Positions 40,081-49,289 are shown, counted from the stretch's first letter. The stretch is 64,000 nt of DNA from Actinophytocola oryzae (GCF_004364325.1 NZ_SOCP01000026.1:1-64000); one strand, 5' to 3'. Translations and numbers: made by a program. Notes: generated by a model not told the origin, from the sequence alone.

Positions 40081-40854
40081 ATGGCTGACGAGCTGGTGCA
40101 CTACACGGTCGACAGGGGCGTCGGGACGATCACGCTGGACTCGCCGCACAACCGCAACGCGCTGTCGGCGCAGATGCGGCGTGAGCTGCGGGACCACCTG
40201 ACCACGGCGACGGGCGACGACGCGGTGCGGGTGATCGTGCTCGACCACACCGGGCCCGTCTTCTGCTCGGGCATGGACCTCAAGGAGGCAGGCACCCCGG
40301 AGTCGGCCGTCAGCGGCGTCAACGAGTTCCCCGAGATCCTCGGGCAGATCTGGACCAGCTCGAAGCCCGTCGTCGCGAAGCTCGCCGGGCCCGCGCGGGC
40401 GGGTGGTGTCGGCATGGTCGCCGCGGCGGACATCGCGGTCGCCGTGGACACCGCCACGTTCGCGTTCACCGAGGTGCGGATCGGCGTCGTGCCCGCGGTC
40501 ATCTCGGTGACCGTCCTGCCCCGGCTGCTCCCCCGCGCCGCGCACGAGCTGTTCCTGACCGGCGAGAAGTTCGACGCCGCCAGGGCCGTCGAGATCGGGC
40601 TGCTCAACGCCGCGGTGCCTGCCGAGTCGCTGGACGCCGAGGTCGACCGCTACACCGGCATGCTCGCGCTCGGCGGGCCGACCGCGCTCGCGGCCACCAA
40701 GGAGATGCTGCGCAGGGCCAGGGCGGCCGACCTCGCCGACGACTTCGCGGACATGCTGGAGCTGTCGGCCGGGTTCTTCGCGAGCGAGGAGGGTCAGGAG
40801 GGCATCAGGGCGTTCGCGGAGAAGCGGCCTGCCGCCTGGGTGCCCAGGGAGTGA
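40081..40854 (+). CDS. Enoyl-CoA hydratase/isomerase family protein
   Basis: A 257-residue crotonase-fold protein. N-terminal VGTITLDSPHNRNALSAQM, the first oxyanion-hole region HTGPVFCSGMDLKEAG and the second AKLAGPARAGGVGMVAAADI are typical. The second catalytic Glu position is not clearly conserved, so the exact reaction is open. Likely acts in fatty acid or CoA-thioester breakdown. It ends the accessory stretch next to two small minus-strand genes. Confidence 0.87.
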   Translation: MADELVHYTVDRGVGTITLDSPHNRNALSAQMRRELRDHLTTATGDDAVRVIVLDHTGPVFCSGMDLKEAGTPESAVSGVNEFPEILGQIWTSSKPVVAKLAGPARAGGVGMVAAADIAVAVDTATFAFTEVRIGVVPAVISVTVLPRLLPRAAHELFLTGEKFDAARAVEIGLLNAAVPAESLDAEVDRYTGMLALGGPTALAATKEMLRRARAADLADDFADMLELSAGFFASEEGQEGIRAFAEKRPAAWVPRE

Positions 40855-40857
40855 CGG

Positions 40858-40947
40858 TCAGCCACCCCGGGCCTGCACGAAGTACCCCACGACCACGAGG
40901 ATGACCAGCCCGACCAGGGCGAGCGTGATCCGTTTTGTCGACCCCAC
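40858..40947 (-). CDS. Tiny single-helix membrane protein
   Basis: A 29-residue frame (GTG start) reading GSTKRITLALVGLVILVVVG and then YFVQARGG: two basic residues, one 18-residue membrane helix, short tail. Codons are G/C-ending. It lies between two other genes with 9 bp to the next start and may be cotranscribed with it. Function unknown. Confidence 0.45.
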   Translation of the reverse strand: MGSTKRITLALVGLVILVVVGYFVQARGG

Positions 40948-40956
40948 GCGACCACC

Positions 40957-41211
40957 CTACGGAGTCACCGAGTCGACCAGGTCCTCGGTGCGGGTGTCTT
41001 CTTCGGGCTCCTCGTCGATCGCCTCGCCACCGATCGGCTCCTCGTCCCCGGGGTCCGGTCCGAACCAGGTCGACGCGTGGTCGACAGTCCGGTCGATGAC
41101 CCAGGCGACGCCGACGCACAGTGGCCCGAGGAACACGACGACGAGGGCGAACTGGAACGGAAAAGCGAGCCCGGCGACCCACAGTTCGACGCCGTTCCAC
41201 CAATCCGACAT
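40957..41211 (-). CDS. Small membrane protein with acidic tail
   Basis: An 84-residue protein (MSDWWNGVELWVAGLAFPFQ at the start) with one long or two short hydrophobic segments (about 8-42) and a strongly acidic C-terminal tail (DPGDEEPIGGEAIDEEPEED). It is common as a hypothetical in related actinomycetes. Divergent from the oxidoreductase gene. Confidence 0.6.
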   Translation of the reverse strand: MSDWWNGVELWVAGLAFPFQFALVVVFLGPLCVGVAWVIDRTVDHASTWFGPDPGDEEPIGGEAIDEEPEEDTRTEDLVDSVTP

Positions 41212-41277
41212 GACACGAGAGTAGACCTGCGCCACTCCAGGGGTTCGCCGAATGCCCCAACTGGGTAACTTGAGAGC

Positions 41278-42240
41278 ATGTTCGCCGTTTACGCAGCCGA
41301 GCCCCAACCCGAGAGTCCGCTGGACGCCCTGCGGGTCGGCGAGCGACCCGATCCTGAGGTCCCGGACGGCTGGGTTTCCGTGTCCGTACGTGCCGCCAGC
41401 CTGAACATGCACGACCTCTGGACGTTGCGCGGCGTCGGCATCAAGGCGGAGCAGTTCCCGATGATCCTCGGCTGCGACGGGGCGGGCGTGCTCGCCGACG
41501 GTAGCGAGGTCGTGCTGCACGGTGTGATTGGTGACACATCTCACGGGGACGAGACCTTCGACCCGAAGCGGTCGCTGCTCACGGAGAAGTACCAGGGCAC
41601 CTTCGCCGACAAGGTGGCCGTGCCTGCCAGGAACGTCCTGCCCAAGCCCAGGTCGCTGTCGTTCGGCGAGGCGGCGTGCATGGGCACGGCGTGGCTGACC
41701 GCCTACCGGATGCTGTTCACCCGGTCGGGGCTGCGGCCGGGCCAGACGATGCTGGTCCAGGGCGCCTCAGGCGGGGTGTCCACGGCGTTGGTGTCGCTGG
41801 GTAAGGCCGCCGGCATGCGTGTGTGGGTGACGGGCCGGACCGAGGAGAAGCGGGCCCTGGCGGTGTCGCTCGGCGCGGACGAGGCGTTCGAGTCCGGCGC
41901 GCGGCTGCCGGAGCGGGTGGACGCGGTGTTCGAGACGGTCGGCAAGGCGACATGGGGTCACTCGATGAAGTCCCTCAAGCCGGGTGGCGCGATCGTGGTG
42001 TCCGGCGCGACCAGCGGCCCTGACGCGGGTGCCGACCTGCAGCGGCTGTTCTTCATGCAGATCAGGGTGATCGGCTCGATGATGGGTAACCGGGACGAGC
42101 TGGCCGACCTGCTGGCGTTCTGCGACCTCAAGGGCCTGCGCCCCACGATCGGCAGCGAGCTGCCGATGACCGAGGCGAAGACCGGCTTCGAGCAGATGCT
42201 CGCGGGCGAGACCGCCGGGAAGATCGTGTTCACCCGATGA
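41278..42240 (+). CDS. Zinc-binding-type medium-chain dehydrogenase/quinone oxidoreductase
   Basis: A 320-residue MDR-superfamily enzyme. The N-terminal GroES-like domain has SLNMHDLWTLRGVG and LGCDGAGVLADGSEV, and the nucleotide-binding motif is VQGASGGVSTALVSLGKAAG (about 163-182). Structural-zinc cysteines are not evident, so it is probably a zinc-less quinone oxidoreductase-like NADPH enzyme. Substrate unknown. Confidence 0.87.
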   Translation: MFAVYAAEPQPESPLDALRVGERPDPEVPDGWVSVSVRAASLNMHDLWTLRGVGIKAEQFPMILGCDGAGVLADGSEVVLHGVIGDTSHGDETFDPKRSLLTEKYQGTFADKVAVPARNVLPKPRSLSFGEAACMGTAWLTAYRMLFTRSGLRPGQTMLVQGASGGVSTALVSLGKAAGMRVWVTGRTEEKRALAVSLGADEAFESGARLPERVDAVFETVGKATWGHSMKSLKPGGAIVVSGATSGPDAGADLQRLFFMQIRVIGSMMGNRDELADLLAFCDLKGLRPTIGSELPMTEAKTGFEQMLAGETAGKIVFTR

Positions 42241-42301
42241 GTGGGGCTTGCGGAGCGAACCAGCGGGCGCGGCGGTGCCACGCAGCGGGCGAGGGAGTGT
42301 C

Positions 42302-42727
42302 ATGAAGTTCACTCTGGACGAGGCGATCCAGGTCGCCCGACGCGCGCACGAGGGTCAGCTCGACAAGTCGGGTCGGCCGTACATCAGCCACCCGCTGCGG
42401 GTGATGGGCTCGCTGCGTGACGAGCACGAGCGGATGGCCGCCGTGCTGCACGACGTCGTCGAGGACACACACGTCACGCTGGCCGACCTGGAGGCGGCGG
42501 GCTGCCCCGAGGTGGTCCTCGCGGCGGTGGCGGCGATCAGCAAGCAGCCGGGAGAGGACCAGGCGACGTACCTGGCGCGGGTCGCGGCCAACCCGCTCGC
42601 CCGGACGGTGAAGCTGGCGGACATCGCGGACAACCTGTCGCCGGACCGCCTGGCCCGCCTGGACCAGGCCACCCAGGAGCGGCTGCGGGCGAAGTACGAG
42701 TCAGCGCTGAGGCAGCTGGGCGACTAG
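42302..42727 (+). CDS. Stand-alone HD-domain phosphohydrolase (SpoT hydrolase/MESH1-like)
   Basis: A 141-residue HD-domain protein. The metal-binding and catalytic pattern of (p)ppGpp hydrolases is present: GRPYISHPLRV with His30, HD at 50-51 (AAVLHDVVEDT), ED at 54-55 and VKLADIADNLS with Asp107. No synthetase, TGS or ACT domain. It may hydrolyse ppGpp or related nucleotides. Its last 27 bp overlap the convergent MmcQ-like gene. Confidence 0.82.
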   Translation: MKFTLDEAIQVARRAHEGQLDKSGRPYISHPLRVMGSLRDEHERMAAVLHDVVEDTHVTLADLEAAGCPEVVLAAVAAISKQPGEDQATYLARVAANPLARTVKLADIADNLSPDRLARLDQATQERLRAKYESALRQLGD

Positions 42728-43051
42728 CTTCTGGGGCGCGACCGTGCGGAAGGCGTCCTGGACGACCTCGGCGAGCTCGTCCCAGTCCTGCGCGGTGTCG
42801 AGGTAGACGCCGAGCCAGCCCCGGTGCCCGACGTACGGCGGCCGGAAGTACCGGACATCGTCGACCATCGCCTCCTGCGCGCCGGGCGGCGCGGCGCACC
42901 AGAACGCGACCCGGTCGTCGTGGTGGTGGTCGGCAAAGCTCACGAAGAGGCGTTTGCGCACGAACCAGGCCGGCTCGCCGTGGCTGACCTTCTCGGTCAC
43001 CTCCGGCAGGGCCAGGCACAGTGCCCGGAGCTTCGTCAACGCGTCGTCCAC
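42701..43051 (-). CDS. MmcQ/YjbR family protein
   Basis: A 116-residue protein of the MmcQ/YjbR (CyaY-like fold) family: ALPEVTEKVSHGEPAWFVRK at the N-terminus and RGWLGVYLDTAQDWDELAEV towards the end. The family is thought to bind DNA or act as small accessory proteins; no enzymatic role is established. Convergent with the HD-domain gene. Confidence 0.82.
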   Translation of the reverse strand: MDDALTKLRALCLALPEVTEKVSHGEPAWFVRKRLFVSFADHHHDDRVAFWCAAPPGAQEAMVDDVRYFRPPYVGHRGWLGVYLDTAQDWDELAEVVQDAFRTVAPQKLVAQLPQR

Positions 43052-43076
43052 AGGCGTGACCGTAACCCGAGGCGGT

Positions 43077-43610
43077 CTAGGTCGGCCGCCCGAGCAGCTC
43101 GGTGAGGACGACACGGACACGGAACGGGTCGTCGGTCTCGAACGGCTCCTCCGCGCACACCTTGGCGACCTTCCGGTACCGCGCGCCGTCGAGCCGGTGC
43201 GCGAGGAGCGACGGCCTGGTGGGATCGAGGACCCAGTAGTGCGGGACGCCCATGCGTGCGTACGCGACCTTCTTGTTGTTGAGGTCGTTGATCGTCGTGC
43301 TGGGGTCGACGACCTCGACGACCAGCTCAGGGGCGTCGAGCACGACCTCCTCCTCGATGTCGACCTCCCACGCCACCTGCAGGTCGGGTCGCAGCTCGGT
43401 GTCGGGCGACATGCACACGACGTACGGCGGACACAGCACGGCCAGGTCCTCGGGGCAGACCTCGTCGAGCAGCGCGGCAAGCCTGGTCAGCGCCCGCTGG
43501 TGGCGACGGCCGGGAGGCGGGCTCACGATGAGACTGCCGTCGATCAGCTCGTAGACGTTGCCGTCATCCGGCATGAAGTCCAGATCCTCCACCGTGAACG
43601 GCCGCCCCAT
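43077..43610 (-). CDS. Uma2 family (DUF820) putative endonuclease
   Basis: A 177-residue Uma2-type protein with a PD-(D/E)XK-like core: VYELIDGSLIVSPPPGRRHQ, ELRPDLQVAWEVD, APELVVEVVDPSTTINDLNNK and YARMGVPHYWVLDP. Uma2 genes are numerous in actinomycetes; their function is unclear. The ATG start nearly abuts the divergent NUDIX gene start. Confidence 0.87.
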   Translation of the reverse strand: MGRPFTVEDLDFMPDDGNVYELIDGSLIVSPPPGRRHQRALTRLAALLDEVCPEDLAVLCPPYVVCMSPDTELRPDLQVAWEVDIEEEVVLDAPELVVEVVDPSTTINDLNNKKVAYARMGVPHYWVLDPTRPSLLAHRLDGARYRKVAKVCAEEPFETDDPFRVRVVLTELLGRPT

Positions 43611-43632
43611 GCCGACATGGTGCACTGCTGAC

Positions 43633-44079
43633 GTGCGTAACACCATCCTCAGCGCTGCTGGTGCCCTGATCCTCGACGAGGCGGGCCGCGTACTGCTGGT
43701 CGAACCCAACTACAAGGACCACTGGGAGATCCCCGGCGGGGTGATCGAAGTCGGCGAGACCCCGTCGCAGGGGTGTGCGCGGGAGGTCGCGGAGGAGCTG
43801 GGCCTGACCCGCGAGCCCGGCCGCCTCCTGGTCGTCGACTGGGCGCCGCATCCCACGGGCGGCGACCGGGTGCTGTTCGTCTTCGATGGCGGCACCATTA
43901 CGCAGGCCGACATCGAGGCCATCCGTCTACAGCCGGAGGAACTGGACTCGTACGAGTTCCTTTCACCCGCCGAGGCACTCGAGCGCCTGATCCCCCGCCT
44001 ACGCCGCCGTGTCGACGCCGCACTACTCGCGCGCGCCGAGAATCGCACGCTGTACCTGGAACACGGCGTCCCGCACTAG
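43633..44079 (+). CDS. NUDIX hydrolase
   Basis: A 148-residue NUDIX enzyme with a full Nudix box in the GGVIEVGETPSQGCAREVAE stretch continuing ELGL, which supplies the Mg-binding REVAEEL glutamates. It cleaves a nucleoside diphosphate-linked substrate, identity unknown. I chose GTG 43633; an in-frame ATG at 43609 would overlap the divergent Uma2 start. Confidence 0.86.
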   Translation: MRNTILSAAGALILDEAGRVLLVEPNYKDHWEIPGGVIEVGETPSQGCAREVAEELGLTREPGRLLVVDWAPHPTGGDRVLFVFDGGTITQADIEAIRLQPEELDSYEFLSPAEALERLIPRLRRRVDAALLARAENRTLYLEHGVPH

Positions 44080-44942
44080 CCCAACCGCCACCGCACCCAA
44101 CGCCGAGCCGCGTCGGTCAGTCTTTCGCGGTGAGGTAAGGGCTGGTCCCGCTGGAGAAACTCCCAGATACCGAGCACCGCCACCGCGAACGCCGTCCGGT
44201 CGTCCGACGAGGCGCCGTGCCAGGTCTCGACGTCTTCGGCCCACCGCTCAGCCGCGTCCGGCGAGTGCCCGGCGTCGATCAGCCGAAGGAGCGAGAACCC
44301 GGCGTCCAGCCACGGCACGGCCGCGCGCGACCACGCCCAGTCGACAACCCGCATCCGATCACCGACCAGGAGGTTGAGCGCGTGCAGGTCGGTATGCGCA
44401 AGCCGATCACCCGCGACGGCGTCGATGGCACGCCGCTCCCACTCGACGAAGTTGTCGAGGTTCGCCCGAGACCAGGGATGCAGATCGGCGGGTGTGGCAT
44501 GCCGGAGGCGTCGCCACGCGGCAAGCCGCGCCCACTGGGCGGCCAGGTCCGGTGCGTCCCCTGCGGGCAGGCCGGCCAGTTCGCGAAGCGCATCGACGAG
44601 CAGGGGAAGATCCGCTGAGCCGGGAGTGAGATCAGCATGCCGCCCGTCGACATGTTCGTACCCGAGCAGCAACCAGCCGCCGCACTCGACGGTCCACAGT
44701 AGACGAGGAGCGATAGCGGGAAGACGCGCGTTGACAGCCAACTCGTGGCGATGTCCACGCACCCCAGGGTTGTCTGTGGTGATGCCCTTGACAAAGACCC
44801 GGCCAGCCGAGGTCCCCAACGCGGCGGAAAACTCCGAATGCCGCCCGGCGACAGCAGGCCTCTCGTCGACAACGACACCCGCATGCCGCTCGACCTCTGA
44901 CCGCACCTCCGAGGGCAGCTCACCCCAACCCCGACGAACCAT
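44076..44942 (-). CDS. Phosphotransferase (APH-like kinase) family protein
   Basis: A 288-residue kinase-fold protein. The catalytic loop LAHTDLHALNLLV and the Mg-binding MRVVDWAWSRA are clear, with an N-terminal lobe containing GRVFVKGI. Members phosphorylate aminoglycosides, choline, sugars or other small molecules; resistance cannot be inferred. Overlaps the NUDIX gene by 4 bp tail to tail. Its ATG overlaps the upstream gene's stop by 1 bp, so the two minus-strand genes are coupled. Confidence 0.82.
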   Translation of the reverse strand: MVRRGWGELPSEVRSEVERHAGVVVDERPAVAGRHSEFSAALGTSAGRVFVKGITTDNPGVRGHRHELAVNARLPAIAPRLLWTVECGGWLLLGYEHVDGRHADLTPGSADLPLLVDALRELAGLPAGDAPDLAAQWARLAAWRRLRHATPADLHPWSRANLDNFVEWERRAIDAVAGDRLAHTDLHALNLLVGDRMRVVDWAWSRAAVPWLDAGFSLLRLIDAGHSPDAAERWAEDVETWHGASSDDRTAFAVAVLGIWEFLQRDQPLPHRERLTDAARRWVRWRLG

Positions 44943-45397
44943 CACGAGACAGGGGGCGGATCGTCGTGGCATCCGCCATGACACCCGGTGCAATCCGCAG
45001 CCGAGAACCACAGCACGTCGTCCACCTGGTAACCGGCACGCCGCATGGCCGCCACGGTACGACGAACGGCCGACGCCCACTCACCCGAACCGCCGGGCGG
45101 ACCGCCGGTGGGCACGTGATCGATGAACCGTCCCGCGATCCGCCGGCAGAACTCGCGATAGTCGCGCGTGTGCAGGACAAACATGTGCCATCCGTCGTCA
45201 ACGGCCCGACTCGGCGACAACGGCTCCCCCCGATGAACGGCCGACGTCCCGAGAAACGCCAGCGCCTGATCCATCACCCGACCGGCGAAATCAGGCGAGT
45301 GCCCTTCATCGGACACCAACCGAGCGACAAGACGCTCGAACAGCCTCTCCGAAACCAACGAGCGGCCGGTCAGCCGCTCGGTGACAGTGCTGGTCAC
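44942..45397 (-). CDS. Conserved hypothetical protein with C-terminal Cys/His cluster
   Basis: A 151-residue protein containing AVDDGWHMFVLHTRDYREFC, a pattern seen in proteins annotated as glycine-rich domain-containing, and a C-terminal DCTGCHGGCHDD cluster that could bind metal. GTG 45397 follows a GGAAGGAC site. It is divergent from an XRE regulator, a common arrangement in this bacterial family. Function unknown. Confidence 0.6.
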   Translation of the reverse strand: MTSTVTERLTGRSLVSERLFERLVARLVSDEGHSPDFAGRVMDQALAFLGTSAVHRGEPLSPSRAVDDGWHMFVLHTRDYREFCRRIAGRFIDHVPTGGPPGGSGEWASAVRRTVAAMRRAGYQVDDVLWFSAADCTGCHGGCHDDPPPVS

Positions 45398-45476
45398 GGC
45401 AGTCCTTCCCTTCTGCTGGTTGTCACAACGACGACTCCAAGCATGTCTGGTCCCAGCCGGGGTCGAAACGAATCGA

Positions 45477-45498
45477 TGTTGTACTCGTGTTGCACTCG
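45477..45498. repeat. Tandem 11-bp repeat in the divergent XRE promoter region
   Basis: TGTTGTACTCG (45477-45487) is followed immediately by TGTTGCACTCG (45488-45498), one mismatch. It lies between the divergent start codons at 45397 and 45552 and may be the binding site of the XRE regulator. Confidence 0.4.
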
Positions 45499-45551
45499 CG
45501 ACGCAGGCTGTCGACGCCGCGTGGTGAACTGGACCAGACGGGGAGGTGCGA

Positions 45552-46820
45552 GTGACCACGGTTCGCCACTGGAGCGGCCACGAGGCTCGAACGCTGCGAC
45601 GGGCGTTGCGGATGAGCATCCGTGGGTTCGCTGACCATCTCGGCGTGGCCGCGCGCACCGTGTCGAAGTGGGAGGAACGCGGTGCGGCGACGACCCCGCT
45701 ACCCGACACGCAGGCCATCCTCGACGTGGCATTGCACCGCGCGGACGACAGTGCCAAGAGACGGTTCAAGTCATTCCTGGATGAGCACCCAGATGACGAG
45801 ATGGACGACATGAATCGGCGCACCGTCCTGGGCATTCTCGGGCCCCTGGCAGCATCCCCACTGGCTGGCCGGCTGGAGGAGGTGCGCCGCGGCCTGGACG
45901 GCATGCTGGGAGCAGAACCAGCGGATCGCGATGCGGACGACTGGGAGCAAACGGTCGCCGACTACGCACGCGAGGTTGGTTGCCTGCCCGCAACAGAGGT
46001 ACTTCCCAACATCGTCGCCGACTTCGCCGACATCCAGAGCGATATTGCTCGGGCACGAGACACGGTCAGGAAGAGGCTCGTACACAACGCTGCGCAGCTG
46101 GCCGCACTGACCGCGATCTCGCTGATCAACGCGGATGAAAGACACGCTGCGCAACGCTGGTGGCGCACTGCGGCACACGCCGCAGTCACCACGGGGGATC
46201 ACGCCCTGGTCGCTCTGGTGCGTGGTCGCCACGCGGTGATGTCGCTCTACAACGGACCTCTCGAACGAGTGATAGAACTAGCGGACCACGCAGTGTCGGC
46301 AGGGAGGTCGGCGCCGTCCGTTGGTGTCATCAGTGGCCTTGCCGCGCGAGCGCAGGCTCTGAGCCAGCTGGGCCGACGCGACGAGGCCGCCAAGGCACTG
46401 CAGGAGGTCCTGGATCTGTTCTCTCTCTTGCCGGCCAGCGCCGGCTCTTGTTCCGACAGTCAGTGGAACTGGGGGGAACAAAGGCTTCACCACGTGACAA
46501 GTCATGTGCATGCGCACGCCGGACGCCTGAAGGAGGCCGGCCAGGCTCAGGATGCCGCGCTTGCCGTGTATCCCAGAGGCAACTTCCAGGGACGTAGCCA
46601 GATCGAGTTGCATCGTGCTGCCGCACTCATCCGGGGTGACATCGGCGCCGGAGCCGATCACCTGCTATCCACACTGGAGCGATTGGAGCCGTGGCAGCGT
46701 GCTGATGGCATCGTGATGCGAAGCGTGGTGCTCACACTCGACATGGTTCCACCAGGCCAGCGCGATCAGGCAAACGTCCGGCTGGCTCGCGAAGCCATCA
46801 CCTCAGGAAGGGATCGGTAG
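45552..46820 (+). CDS. XRE-family regulator with TPR-like C-terminal domain
   Basis: A 422-residue regulator. An N-terminal helix-turn-helix (LRRALRMSIRGFADHLGVAA, RTVSKWEERG) is followed by a long helical repeat region (about 130-410) of TPR type, as in peptide- or ligand-sensing actinobacterial XRE proteins. GTG 45552 has GGGAGG at 45541-45546. A GNAT gene follows after 9 bp. It probably controls itself and the divergent Cys/His-cluster gene. Confidence 0.82.
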   Translation: MTTVRHWSGHEARTLRRALRMSIRGFADHLGVAARTVSKWEERGAATTPLPDTQAILDVALHRADDSAKRRFKSFLDEHPDDEMDDMNRRTVLGILGPLAASPLAGRLEEVRRGLDGMLGAEPADRDADDWEQTVADYAREVGCLPATEVLPNIVADFADIQSDIARARDTVRKRLVHNAAQLAALTAISLINADERHAAQRWWRTAAHAAVTTGDHALVALVRGRHAVMSLYNGPLERVIELADHAVSAGRSAPSVGVISGLAARAQALSQLGRRDEAAKALQEVLDLFSLLPASAGSCSDSQWNWGEQRLHHVTSHVHAHAGRLKEAGQAQDAALAVYPRGNFQGRSQIELHRAAALIRGDIGAGADHLLSTLERLEPWQRADGIVMRSVVLTLDMVPPGQRDQANVRLAREAITSGRDR

Positions 46821-46829
46821 CACACAATC

Positions 46830-47381
46830 ATGCAAACAACGTTCCGCCATGCTGACGGCAGCTCCGCCGCCGGGATCCTCGACTCGGTGGTAGCACCGGT
46901 CTACGAGGCGAGCCATGCCGACGTGATCGACACCCCCTTCTACTCGACCGAGCGGTTCGTCGAGCGAGTTCGGGGATACCTTCGTGCACCGGGGTTCGAG
47001 TTGGTCGCGGCCCATGCGGACAGCACACCCGTCGGTCTGGCGTTCGGGTATGCCCTTCCGACCAACGCACGCTGGTGGGAAGGGCTGACGACACCCGTTG
47101 ACGAGGGCTTCACCGACGAGACCGGCCGGCGCACGTTCGCGCTCAACGAACTCATGGTCGTGCCCGAGTGGCAGGGCAAGGGCGTCGCGCACGCGCTGCA
47201 CGACGCCCTGCTCGGCGGTCGTACGGAAGAACGCGCCACGCTCCTCGTTCGCGAGGACAACGCCTCCGCCCAGACCGCGTACGCCCGGTGGGGTTGGCAC
47301 AAGGTTGCCAAGCTGCGCCCCTATTCGGACGCGCCGCATTTCGACGCCTTGGTCCTGCCGCTGCCGCTCGGGTCCCGATAG
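46830..47381 (+). CDS. GNAT family N-acetyltransferase
   Basis: A 183-residue GNAT-fold protein. The acetyl-CoA-binding segment is FALNELMVVPEWQGKGVAHA followed by LHDALL, with the C-terminal REDNASAQTAYARWGW typical of the fold. Substrate unknown. Cotranscribed with the XRE regulator and convergent with lepA (3 bp apart). Confidence 0.85.
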   Translation: MQTTFRHADGSSAAGILDSVVAPVYEASHADVIDTPFYSTERFVERVRGYLRAPGFELVAAHADSTPVGLAFGYALPTNARWWEGLTTPVDEGFTDETGRRTFALNELMVVPEWQGKGVAHALHDALLGGRTEERATLLVREDNASAQTAYARWGWHKVAKLRPYSDAPHFDALVLPLPLGSR

Positions 47382-47384
47382 CGC

Positions 47385-49232
47385 CTACTTCTTCTTGGTC
47401 TTGTCCGGGGACTCGTCGGTGGACAGGGCGGCTACGAAGGCTTCCTGGGGGACCTCCACGCGGCCCACCATCTTCATGCGCTTCTTGCCCTCCTTCTGCT
47501 TCTCCAGCAGCTTGCGCTTACGCGTGATGTCACCGCCGTAGCACTTCGCCAGGACGTCCTTGCGCATGGCGCGGACGGTTTCGCGGGCGATGACCCTTGC
47601 GCCGATCGCTGCCTGGATCGGGACCTCGAACTGTTGTCTCGGGATCAGCTCGCGCAGTTTCGAGGCCATCCTGGTGCCGTAGCCGTAGGCCGACTCGCGG
47701 TGGACGATCGCCGAGAAGGCGTCCACCGGTTCGCCCTGCAGCAGGATGTCGACCTTCACCAGGTCGGCGGCCTGGTCGCCCGTCGGCTCGTAGTCCAGGG
47801 ACGCGTAGCCGCGGGTGCGGGACTTCAGGGTGTCGAAGAAGTCGAAGATGATCTCGCCCAGCGGCATCGTGTAGCGCAGCTCCACGCGGTCGCTCGACAG
47901 GTAGTCCATGCCGCCGAGCTGGCCACGCCTGCTCTGGCACAGTTCCATGATCGCGCCGATGTAGTCGCTCGGTGCGATGATCGAGGTCTTCACCATCGGC
48001 TCGTACACCTCGGCGATCTTGCCCTCCGGCCAGTCCGACGGGTTCGTCACCGTCACGTCGCCGCTGCCGTCGTCCAGCACCACGCGGTAGACCACGTTCG
48101 GCGCTGTCGAGATCAGGTCCAGGCCTGCCTCACGTTCCAGGCGCTCTCGCACGATCTCCAGGTGCAGCAGCCCCAGGAAGCCGCAGCGGAAGCCGAAGCC
48201 CAGCGCAGCGGAGGTTTCCGGCTCGTAGCTCAGTGCCGCGTCGTTCAGGCGGAGCTTGTCCAGTGCCTCACGCAGGTCCGCGTAGTCCGAACCGTCCACC
48301 GGATACAGTCCCGAGTAGACCATCGGCCTCGGCTCGCGGTAGCCGGCGAGTGGGTCGGTCGCGCCGCGCTTCTCTGCCGTGACCGTGTCGCCGACCTTCG
48401 ACTGCCGGACGTCCTTCACACCCGTGATCAGGTAGCCGACCTCGCCGACACCCAGACCGGTACTCGGCTTCGGCTCCGGCGAGATGATGCCGACCTCGAG
48501 CAGCTCGTGCGTGGCGCCCGTCGACATCATCCTGATGCGCTGCCGCGGCGTGATCTTGCCGTCCACGACACGGATGTAGGTGACCACGCCGCGGTAGGTG
48601 TCGTACACCGAGTCGAAGATCATCGCCCGGGGTGGCGCGTCGTCGACGCCCGTCGGCGCGGGCACCAGCCGCACGATCTCGTCCAGCAGCTCGCGGACCC
48701 CCAGGCCGGTCTTCGCCGAGACACGCAGGACGTCGCTCGGCTCGCAGCCGACGATGTGCGCGATCTCCTCGGCGTACTTGTCCGGGTCCGCCGCGGGCAG
48801 GTCGATCTTGTTGAGGACCGGGATGATCGTGAGATCGTTCTCCATCGCGAGGTAGAGGTTCGCGAGGGTCTGCGCCTCGATCCCCTGGGCCGCGTCGACC
48901 AGCAGGACGGCGCCCTCGCACGCCTCGAGCGCCCTGGACACCTCGTAGGTGAAGTCGACGTGGCCGGGCGTGTCGATCATGTGCAGCACGTGGTCCTGAC
49001 CGTCGAGCTGCCAGGGCAGCCGGACGTTCTGCGCCTTGATCGTGATGCCGCGTTCACGCTCGATGTCCATGCGGTCCAGGTACTGCGCCCGCATCGCCCG
49101 CTCCTCGACGACGCCGGTGAGCTGCAGCATCCGGTCGGCAAGGGTCGACTTGCCGTGGTCGATGTGCGCGATGATGCAGAAGTTCCTGATCAACTCAGGA
49201 TTGGTGAACGTCGTGTCGGCGAAAGTCGTCAC
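47385..49232 (-). CDS. lepA: Elongation factor 4 (LepA), back-translocating ribosomal GTPase
   Basis: A 615-residue translational GTPase. G1 AHIDHGKST, G2 ERGITIKAQ, G3 DTPGHVDFTYEV and G4 NKIDLP are present, followed by EF-G-like domains II, III and V and the LepA-specific C-terminal domain ending in a Lys-rich tail (RKLLEKQKEGKKRMK). It lacks domain IV, as expected. Start at GTG 49232. A housekeeping gene and a useful synteny anchor. Confidence 0.96.
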   Translation of the reverse strand: MTTFADTTFTNPELIRNFCIIAHIDHGKSTLADRMLQLTGVVEERAMRAQYLDRMDIERERGITIKAQNVRLPWQLDGQDHVLHMIDTPGHVDFTYEVSRALEACEGAVLLVDAAQGIEAQTLANLYLAMENDLTIIPVLNKIDLPAADPDKYAEEIAHIVGCEPSDVLRVSAKTGLGVRELLDEIVRLVPAPTGVDDAPPRAMIFDSVYDTYRGVVTYIRVVDGKITPRQRIRMMSTGATHELLEVGIISPEPKPSTGLGVGEVGYLITGVKDVRQSKVGDTVTAEKRGATDPLAGYREPRPMVYSGLYPVDGSDYADLREALDKLRLNDAALSYEPETSAALGFGFRCGFLGLLHLEIVRERLEREAGLDLISTAPNVVYRVVLDDGSGDVTVTNPSDWPEGKIAEVYEPMVKTSIIAPSDYIGAIMELCQSRRGQLGGMDYLSSDRVELRYTMPLGEIIFDFFDTLKSRTRGYASLDYEPTGDQAADLVKVDILLQGEPVDAFSAIVHRESAYGYGTRMASKLRELIPRQQFEVPIQAAIGARVIARETVRAMRKDVLAKCYGGDITRKRKLLEKQKEGKKRMKMVGRVEVPQEAFVAALSTDESPDKTKKK

Positions 49233-49289
49233 TCGGGTTCCTCGCGTGTCATGGGTACGACCTATCGTCCCATGTGCGCGTAGGTGACC

